18,583 bases of DNA from positions 1 to 18,583 of the forward strand of contig JAYVQC010000199.1 in assembly GCA_043757045.1 (NCBI GenBank), read 5' to 3'. The first letter of the stretch is position 1. Each line of letters begins with the position of its first letter. The DNA comes from JANNGC01 sp043757045. GTDB lineage: Bacteria > Verrucomicrobiota > Verrucomicrobiia > Limisphaerales > SIBH01. A program made the translations under genes and the position numbers. Positions 13,818 to 18,583 of this stretch are shown one piece after another. The notes beneath the pieces are model-generated. The model was not told the origin of the DNA. It saw only the letters and a program-made list of their open reading frames with translations, and ran no database searches.

Positions 13818-16145
13818 TCAAATCCTCGCCAGCTTCACCGCGCAGGATTTGTAGTTCGGCTGACGCGAGTACGGGTCCACATGCCAGAGGGTCAACTCGT
13901 TCGTCTCCGCGTAGTGCATGGGCATGAAGACCTGGCCGGGCGCCACGCTCGACGACACAAACACCGCCGCCTCGATCGCGCCGCGCCGCGAACTGACCTG
14001 CACTCGCGCGCCCATCTCCAGGCGCAACGCCTCCGCATCCTCGGGCGAGACCTCGACGTAAGCGCGGGCTGGATACAGTTTCTTCAGCACGTCGGATTTT
14101 CCCGTGCGCGTCTGCGTGTGCCACTGCGCGGAGGTGCCGCGCCCGGTGAGCAGCACGAACGGATAATCCTTCGACACCGGCTCCGGCACCGGACGCGGGG
14201 ACTCGAAGATAAATTTCGCGCGGCCATCGGCGTGGAAGAATTTGCCATCGGCGAACAGGCGGCGCTCTTGTGGCGGCAGGCTTCCAGCCTGCCGGTCAGC
14301 CGTGGCTTCCAGCCCGGCGGAGTTGGCGTGAGAATTTTCGAGTGCGTTGGGTTGGGCGGACGCGGTTCCGGGCGGCAGGATGCCGCCCTCACTGGCAGGC
14401 TGGAAGCCTGCCGCCACCGCCCACGGCCACTGCACGCCGCCGCATTCGTCCAGCATCCGGTAGTCTTCAATGCCCGTGATGTCGCACGGCTGGCCCGCGC
14501 TCACGCGCTTGAGCAGTTGGAACACGGCCTCCGGCGAAGTCCATTTGCGGAACAGTTCCGCGCAGCCCCAGTAGTGCGCGATGAGTTGGAAAATTTTGAA
14601 GTCGGACAAGGCCTGTCCCGGCGCGCGCGAGACTTTTTTCAGGAGGCCGATGCGCCGCTCGGAGTTGATGAACGTCCCGCTCTTTTCGCCCCAGCCGGCG
14701 GCGGGCAGCACCAGATGCGCCTGCTGCGCCGTCTCCGTCGTGGTGTACATGTCCTGCACCACGAGGAAGTCGAGCTTGCGGAGCAGATGTCGCGTGCGCT
14801 CCTGCTGCATCCACGAATGGGCAGTGTTCGTGGCGATGATCCAAAGCGCTTTGATTTTGCCGGCTTGAATACCGTCGAGAATCTGGTCGTAGGCCCAACT
14901 GTTTCGCTGCGGAATATTCTCCACGGGAATGCGCAGCGCGCGCGCGACTTTCTCGCGATGCTCCGCCTGCGTGAAGTCGTGGCCACCGATCAAGTTCGTG
15001 GTGTTGCTGAACAGCCGCGAGCCCATCGCATTGCACTGGCCGGTGATGGAGTTCGCGCCGGTGCCGGGGCGTCCGATGTTCCCGGTCATGAGCGCGAGAT
15101 TGATGATGGCCTGCGCGGTGCGCGTGGCTTCGTGGCCTTGGTTCACGCCCATCGTCCACCAGAACGAAACGCGTTGGCCGGCGTGAATTGTTTCCGCGAA
15201 GCGGTTGAGTTGATTGATGGAAAGCCCGGTGGCGGCGGCCACGGATTCAACGTCGAAGCTCTGCACAAACGTCGCGAACGCCTCAAACTTCCGCGTATTC
15301 TTCTCGATGAACGCGCGGTCCACCCAGCCGCGCTCGATCAAGATTCTCGCCAGTCCGTAGAGCAGCACGAGATCGCTCTTCGGTTGCAGCGCGTAGTGCT
15401 GCGTCGCCGCCGTCGCCGTCTCCGTGCAGCGCGGATCCACGACGATGATTTCCGGTGAATGCGGATTCATCAGCACGCGCTGCCACATGATCGGATGCGC
15501 GATGCAGAGGTTCGAGCCAACGAGCACGATGACATCCGACTCCTCGAAATCTTTGTACGTGTACGGCGGCGCATCGAAGCCGAAGGATTCTTTGTACGCC
15601 GTCACCGCTGTGGCCATGCACTGGCGCGTGTTGCCGTCGCCGTGGACGACGCCCATGCCGAACTTCGCCAGCGCGCCCAGGAAGGCCAGTTCCTCGTTCG
15701 GCATCTGCCCGGTGCCAATCCACGCCACGGAGTCTTTCCCGTGCTGATCCTGGATGGCCTTCATGCGCACGGTGAAAATTTGCAGCGCGGTGTCCCAGTC
15801 GGTCGCGACCAAGTCGCCGTGTTCATCGCGAAGCAACGGCGTGGTCGCGCGGTCGGGCGCGGAGAGCGGCGTGAGCGCCTCCCAGCCTTTCGGGCAGGCC
15901 ATGCCCAAATTCACCGGGTAATCCACCGACGCGCTGAGATTGATGGCCTGGCCGTCGCGCAAGTGGACGTTCAATCCGCAGCCGGTCGAGCAGAAGCCGC
16001 AGACGATCGTGGTGGTGGCGTCGGGCTGGAGACGCGCGGGGATTTTGCCGAGGCCGAATTCGCCGGGATGCAACACGAGTTCCTGCGTGAGCGGGCCATG
16101 CCACTGACGGAGGAGCGGGGCGAGTTTGCTGGTGACGGCGTTCAT
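13818..16145 (-). CDS. Molybdopterin nitrate reductase, assimilatory type
   Basis: 775 residues from ATG 16145 (MNAVTSKLAPLL); the open frame reaches 16376 but that part is repeat DNA. An N-terminal [4Fe-4S] site is formed by C49-x2-C52-x3-C56 and C84, followed by CPKG with the conserved Lys. 'GNTRQCMATAV' places the probable Mo-ligand Cys at ~176, as in NapA/NasC-type enzymes. 'GRPGTGANSITGQCNAMGSR' and C-terminal 'LLTGRGTSAQWHTQTRTGKS' are bis-MGD-binding motifs. There is no twin-arginine signal, so it should be cytoplasmic, fitting nitrate assimilation (NasC/NarB-like). Residues ~577-625 are an in-frame palindromic insertion between 'GGVQWPW' and 'ERRLFADGKFF' that relatives should lack. 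It follows the DmsBC-type gene, its likely electron donor. Another Mo substrate cannot be excluded. Confidence 0.85.
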   Translation of the reverse strand: MNAVTSKLAPLLRQWHGPLTQELVLHPGEFGLGKIPARLQPDATTTIVCGFCSTGCGLNVHLRDGQAINLSASVDYPVNLGMACPKGWEALTPLSAPDRATTPLLRDEHGDLVATDWDTALQIFTVRMKAIQDQHGKDSVAWIGTGQMPNEELAFLGALAKFGMGVVHGDGNTRQCMATAVTAYKESFGFDAPPYTYKDFEESDVIVLVGSNLCIAHPIMWQRVLMNPHSPEIIVVDPRCTETATAATQHYALQPKSDLVLLYGLARILIERGWVDRAFIEKNTRKFEAFATFVQSFDVESVAAATGLSINQLNRFAETIHAGQRVSFWWTMGVNQGHEATRTAQAIINLALMTGNIGRPGTGANSITGQCNAMGSRLFSNTTNLIGGHDFTQAEHREKVARALRIPVENIPQRNSWAYDQILDGIQAGKIKALWIIATNTAHSWMQQERTRHLLRKLDFLVVQDMYTTTETAQQAHLVLPAAGWGEKSGTFINSERRIGLLKKVSRAPGQALSDFKIFQLIAHYWGCAELFRKWTSPEAVFQLLKRVSAGQPCDITGIEDYRMLDECGGVQWPWAVAAGFQPASEGGILPPGTASAQPNALENSHANSAGLEATADRQAGSLPPQERRLFADGKFFHADGRAKFIFESPRPVPEPVSKDYPFVLLTGRGTSAQWHTQTRTGKSDVLKKLYPARAYVEVSPEDAEALRLEMGARVQVSSRRGAIEAAVFVSSSVAPGQVFMPMHYAETNELTLWHVDPYSRQPNYKSCAVKLARI
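14271..14416. repeat. Palindromic element inserted in frame in the nitrate reductase gene
   Basis: 23-bp perfect inverted arms lie at 14271-14293 and 14394-14416, beginning TGGCGGCAGGCTTCCAGCC on the left. Each arm is itself a hairpin (GGCAGGC-ttcca-GCCTGCC). The 100-bp centre has a further perfect hairpin GGGCGGCA-gga-TGCCGCCC. In protein it reads 'AAGFQPASEGG...DRQAGSLPPQ', a low-complexity insert of about 50 residues, with the frame kept. Confidence 0.85.
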
Positions 16146-16443
16146 GTTGGGGTTCCGAAATGCCTCACGCGAAGGCCGCGAAGGGCGCAAAGGATTTGGA
16201 GCGCGGGCGTCCCGCCCGCCGGGCGGTGGGGTGAGACTCTGTCGAACCCAAATGGCCGACGAAGGAGGCGCGAGCGGAGCGAGCATCTCTGGCTGAAGCT
16301 GGCGTTCAGAGGGACATGCACGCTGTGCTCGCCTCGCTGCGCTCGAAATGCTCGGCTCGACGGAGTCTCGCCCCACCCGTGAATCGCAGATTCCTTTGCG
16401 CCCTTTGCGGCCTTGGCGTGAGGCAAAAGTGGTCGGGCAAAGT
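16146..16443. repeat. Nested inverted-repeat block between the two nas-like genes
   Basis: Outer arms 16161-16194 and 16392-16425 are inverted copies of 34 bp with 2 mismatches (TGCCTCACGCxAAGGCCGCx...). Inside, 16225-16245 and 16357-16377 are inverted with 19 of 21 matches (GGTGGGG.GAGACTC.GTCGA). Near 16203 there is a hairpin GCGGG-cgt-CCCGC. The centre has a looser GAGCGxAGCGAG inversion. This fills nearly all of the 298-bp gap; no gene is supported. A frame across it encodes 'PHAKAAKGAKE', which I recognise as the translation of a widespread intergenic repeat rather than a protein. Confidence 0.75.
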
Positions 16444-18168
16444 TCATGTCGGCAACCCTCCCGGCATTTTCGGCGCGGCCACCGTGGTGAAGAACAAGAA
16501 GCGTTCGAGCAACTCGCCGACGAGCAGCAGCGCGAACGCGGCGACTGCGAGCAGCTTCGGCGCGGGCATGAAGTGCATGGTGAGCAAGAGCGGCAGGCAC
16601 AGGCCGCCGAGCATGGCGCACGCGAGCCGCAGCATGGTGACGTATTGAAATCTCCCCGTGACGAGCAGCGCGGTCTTCTTGAGCGGCGTGAATTCGGCGT
16701 CAGTGCCGTGGCGCAGCACGGAAATTTCGCCGGCGAGTTTGAGCAGGACGCCGACCATCACGATTCCCGCCAGCGTGGAAGAGGGTTGAATCATCGCCGC
16801 GCCCGCCGCGCCGAGGATGACCGCCGTGCCGAAGAACAGCGGCACACTACGCCGCCAGTGCCAGAGCGGGCGTTGCGTGTCGGAGTAAATCATCGCCGAG
16901 CAGAAGACGCCGAGCAGGCCCATCAGTGGAGCGCCGGCGTCCAGCCCGGCGCGCAGGACGCTGAACAAACGCGCCGGGCTGGAAGCCGGCGTTCCGAAGC
17001 TCAGTGCAATCGCGCCCATGAGCAGCGGCGGGAACATTCCGAAGACGACGATCTCCCGGCTCATCCACGAGCGGCGCAGATTCAGGAACGCGCGCCACGC
17101 TCCGAACGGGCGGCCCAGATGGAAAATGCTCGCGCCCAGACCGACAGCGATCAGTGCGAACGAAAGCAGCAGCATCGGCAGCGATACGAGCTTGAGCAGC
17201 GCGGCCAGCGTGATGACGCCAACGGACGCCTGCGACAGCACGAGCATGATCACGAGCGGCCAGTGCGCGGGTTGGGGTTGGAGGTGAGCCGCGTCGGCAG
17301 CGATGAGCCTCGTAGCCGCGTCTCGTGAGAGCGCGGCTGATCCATTCGCCGCGTCCACGGGCTGAATGGCCGCGCTCTCACGAGACGCGGCTACGGTGTA
17401 GCGCGTCGTCGGCAGCGTGTAGCCGCCGACGGGTGCGCCGCTCAGGAATTCCTTTCCACGTTCGCGAAATTCAATCGTCACCGCGCTCGGGCTCACCTTC
17501 GTGATGCGGATGGCTTCGTTCGGACACGCTTGCACGCACGCCGGCGCTTCGCCCACGGCGAGGCGGCTCGAGCACATGTCGCACTTGCGCACGATGCCGA
17601 GGCGCGCGTTGTATTTCGGCACGTCGTACGGACATTTCAGCACGCAATACTGGCAGCCAATGCACTGGTCATCGAGATGGCGCACGATGCCGGTGATGGG
17701 ATCCTTTTCGTAGGCGAGCACCGGGCAGCCATTCAGACACGCGGGATCAACACAGTGATGACAGGCCGTGGTGACGTGTTGCAAAGTGATGGCGGGGCGA
17801 AGTTCACGGACCACCGGAGCGGCGTGCCGGAGATTCTCGAACCTGCCTTCCACATCCGTGGCGAGGCGTCCGTGCCAGCCCTGGCGTTTCGGCGGCGTGA
17901 TGAGCAGGCCGACCTCGCGCCACGTTTCGTTGTCGTCGAGTCCGTTCAAGCTGTGACAGGCGGTGACACAGGCTTTGCAGCCGGAGCATTTGTCGAGCGC
18001 GACCTCGAAGGCGTATTGCTCGCCTGCGCGCGGCGCTTCGAGCGGAATCAGATCGCGATAACGCTGCGCGCCCGGCGCGAGCGCGTCATGGGCACGCGAA
18101 AATTTCTCGACCGCCGTGAGGCTCTGCTGGTCGGCGAGCAGTTCATCAATGAGAGAACGGTCGGACAT
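16444..18168 (-). CDS. Fused DmsB-DmsC-type Fe-S / membrane anchor protein
   Basis: 574 residues. The N-terminal half has 16 cysteines in four [4Fe-4S] motifs: C61-x2-C64-x2-C67-x3-C71, C136-x2-C139-x4-C144-x3-C148, C169-x2-C172-x2-C175-x3-C179, C196-x2-C199-x11-C211-x3-C215, the DmsB/NrfC pattern. The C-terminal half (~304-560) has about eight membrane helices and 'SIFHLGRPFGAWRAFLNLRRSWMSRE', the DmsC signature region. In DMSO-reductase-like enzymes these are separate subunits passing electrons from quinol through Fe-S clusters to a Mo subunit; here they are fused. With the reductase 298 bp downstream on the same strand, the pair probably forms a quinol-driven nitrate reductase on the cytoplasmic face. 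Two palindromic elements sit in frame at residues ~259-286 (interdomain linker) and ~392-414 (a loop between helices). Confidence 0.87.
   Translation of the reverse strand: MSDRSLIDELLADQQSLTAVEKFSRAHDALAPGAQRYRDLIPLEAPRAGEQYAFEVALDKCSGCKACVTACHSLNGLDDNETWREVGLLITPPKRQGWHGRLATDVEGRFENLRHAAPVVRELRPAITLQHVTTACHHCVDPACLNGCPVLAYEKDPITGIVRHLDDQCIGCQYCVLKCPYDVPKYNARLGIVRKCDMCSSRLAVGEAPACVQACPNEAIRITKVSPSAVTIEFRERGKEFLSGAPVGGYTLPTTRYTVAASRESAAIQPVDAANGSAALSRDAATRLIAADAAHLQPQPAHWPLVIMLVLSQASVGVITLAALLKLVSLPMLLLSFALIAVGLGASIFHLGRPFGAWRAFLNLRRSWMSREIVVFGMFPPLLMGAIALSFGTPASSPARLFSVLRAGLDAGAPLMGLLGVFCSAMIYSDTQRPLWHWRRSVPLFFGTAVILGAAGAAMIQPSSTLAGIVMVGVLLKLAGEISVLRHGTDAEFTPLKKTALLVTGRFQYVTMLRLACAMLGGLCLPLLLTMHFMPAPKLLAVAAFALLLVGELLERFLFFTTVAAPKMPGGLPT
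16928..16995. repeat. Palindromic element in a membrane-loop coding region
   Basis: Arms 16928-16953 and 16970-16995 are inverted with 24 of 26 matches, sharing CCAGCCCGGCGCG, around a 16-bp centre. They encode residues ~392-414 (GTPASSPARL...GLDAGAP) between two membrane helices of the DmsC half, in frame. The GGCT.CCAGCC-like core relates it to the elements at 14271 and 18501. Confidence 0.8.
17312..17394. repeat. 26-bp perfect inverted repeat in the DmsB-DmsC linker
   Basis: Arms 17312-17337 and 17369-17394 are perfect 26-bp inverted copies (beginning GTAGCCGCGTCTCGTGAGAG), with an additional CATTC/GAATG pairing in the 31-bp centre. They encode residues ~259-286 (ASRESAAIQPVDAANGSAAL, then SRDAATR), an Ala-rich linker between Fe-S and membrane halves. 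Different family from the GGCT.CCAGCC elements. Confidence 0.9.
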
Positions 18169-18250
18169 CGTTACGCGCGCTCATGCTGACGTCGGCGGAC
18201 CAATGTTCGCGGATCGCCGTGGTTCCAAATCCAAATCATCTCCTGCACTT

Positions 18251-18266
18251 AGCGGGGCGTGTGCCA
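18251..18266 (-). promoter_or_regulatory. Possible sigma-54 promoter of the nas-like pair
   Basis: On the minus strand TGGCAC-N5-CCGCT keeps the GG-N10-GC spacing of -24/-12 promoters, with a perfect TGGCAC but CC in place of the TT of TTGCT. It lies about 83 bp before ATG 18168. sigma-54 commonly drives nitrogen genes, which makes it worth noting; a chance match is possible. Confidence 0.22.
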
Positions 18267-18500
18267 TCGGGCGTTGGTGGAATCAGGCTGGTTCAATACT
18301 TTCGGGCGAACGACTGAAAAAGATTCATTCAGCAAGAATTGGCCGTGTGGAAGGCAAACTGGGCGCAGCACCGAGTGAAAGAGGGAAAAGCGGCTTCCGA
18401 TGCTGCTTTGTTCTGTGTGGGCCGCGCTGTCGTCTTTTGCTCAAAGTGCGAAAGGAACGAACACGAGAAGGCGGCACGTTTGTTCAATCAAACATGGGTA

Positions 18501-18543
18501 GCACAGGCTACCAGCCTGTGCCGCCGGGCTACCAGCCCGGCGG
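18501..18543. repeat. Two tandem REP-like hairpins
   Basis: GCACAGGCT-acc-AGCCTGTGC (18501-18521) and CCGCCGGGCT-acc-AGCCCGGCGG (18521-18543) are perfect 9- and 10-bp stems that share the same GGCT-acc-AGCC core and one base. The same core with ttcca appears in the element at 14271. Intergenic. Confidence 0.85.
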
Positions 18544-18583
18544 AAGGGTGAGGGCCGCACGGGCCAGACAGGGTAACTCGAAC

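Larger units (their letters stand above)
18169..18583. other. Upstream region of the DmsBC gene, no gene supported
   Basis: No convincing coding sequence is seen. It holds the probable promoter of the nas-like pair, a short inverted repeat CTGAA-N10-TTCAG (18313-18332) that could be an operator, and two tandem REP-like hairpins at 18501-18543. A + frame at 18339-18551 is open but ends inside the hairpins and has no recognisable features. Confidence 0.5.

Noticed and set aside
13650..15458. 602-codon open frame on the + strand opposite the nitrate reductase
   Set aside because: Antisense shadow of a long GC-rich gene; Arg/Ala/Val-rich without domains, while the minus strand has cofactor-binding motifs throughout.
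16146..16376. 77-codon N-terminal extension of the nitrate reductase
   Set aside because: The extension is translated repeat DNA (Pro/Arg-rich); ATG 16145 begins the family-like sequence.
16142..16447. Possible small gene starting at an ATG overlapping the DmsBC stop (MNFARPLLPHAKAAKGAKE)
   Set aside because: It reads through nested inverted repeats; the PHAKAAKGAKE string is the translation of a dispersed intergenic repeat.
18339..18551. 70-codon open frame at the right edge
   Set aside because: No ribosome-binding site or domain; its C-terminal part is simply the REP-like hairpins.

Overview
The window looks like a chromosome segment of a Verrucomicrobiota bacterium (Limisphaerales/Pedosphaera-like). 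This is inferred from a GC-rich, dispersed-repeat-laden genome, a secreted beta-helix/Calx-beta protein with the C-terminal 'DPDGDRLNNYQEWRAGTDP' calcium-binding tail common in that phylum, an ECF sigma factor of the type abundant there, and a zinc-ribbon Ser/Thr kinase. No 16S or other taxonomic marker is present, so this stays an inference.

Layout. 1-222: foreign-looking Thr-codon-rich DNA. 76-657 (-): tyrosine-recombinase-type integrase cut off after its N-terminal domain. 845-918 (-): tRNA-Cys(GCA), with a promoter-like sequence upstream and a perfect hairpin directly behind its CCA end; a decayed tRNA-targeted island edge is the simplest reading. 989-1984 (-): NHL-type beta-propeller lipoprotein. 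2103-5681 (-): giant secreted protein built as beta-helix, three Calx-beta domains, second beta-helix, calcium-binding tail. 5869-10541 (-): three-gene set of ECF sigma factor, transmembrane Ser/Thr kinase fused to a PhnD-type phosphate/phosphonate-binding domain, and an OprO/OprP-like phosphate-selective porin whose start overlaps the kinase stop (ATGA). 10603-12026: DDE insertion sequence with two inverted-repeat copies at each end. 12116-13809 (+): hddA and an hddC-like nucleotidyltransferase (GTGA overlap), nucleotide-activated heptose synthesis. 13818-18168 (-): nitrate-assimilation-type pair, a fused DmsB-DmsC electron-transfer/membrane-anchor protein followed by a cytoplasmic molybdopterin nitrate reductase. 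18169-18583: upstream region of that pair with two tandem REP-like hairpins.

How the genes may work together. The most interesting unit is sigma factor + kinase-PhnD + phosphate porin. The kinase would put its zinc ribbon and kinase domain in the cytoplasm and its PhnD-like domain in the periplasm, which suggests phosphate/phosphonate sensing linked to an outer-membrane phosphate channel, possibly via phosphorylation of the sigma factor. The nas-like pair would feed membrane quinol electrons to a cytoplasmic nitrate reductase. Both nas-like genes contain in-frame palindromic elements: one in the reductase and two in the DmsBC fusion, with a fourth, nested inverted-repeat block between the genes. 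This is a dense case of mobile palindromes tolerated inside essential-looking coding sequence.
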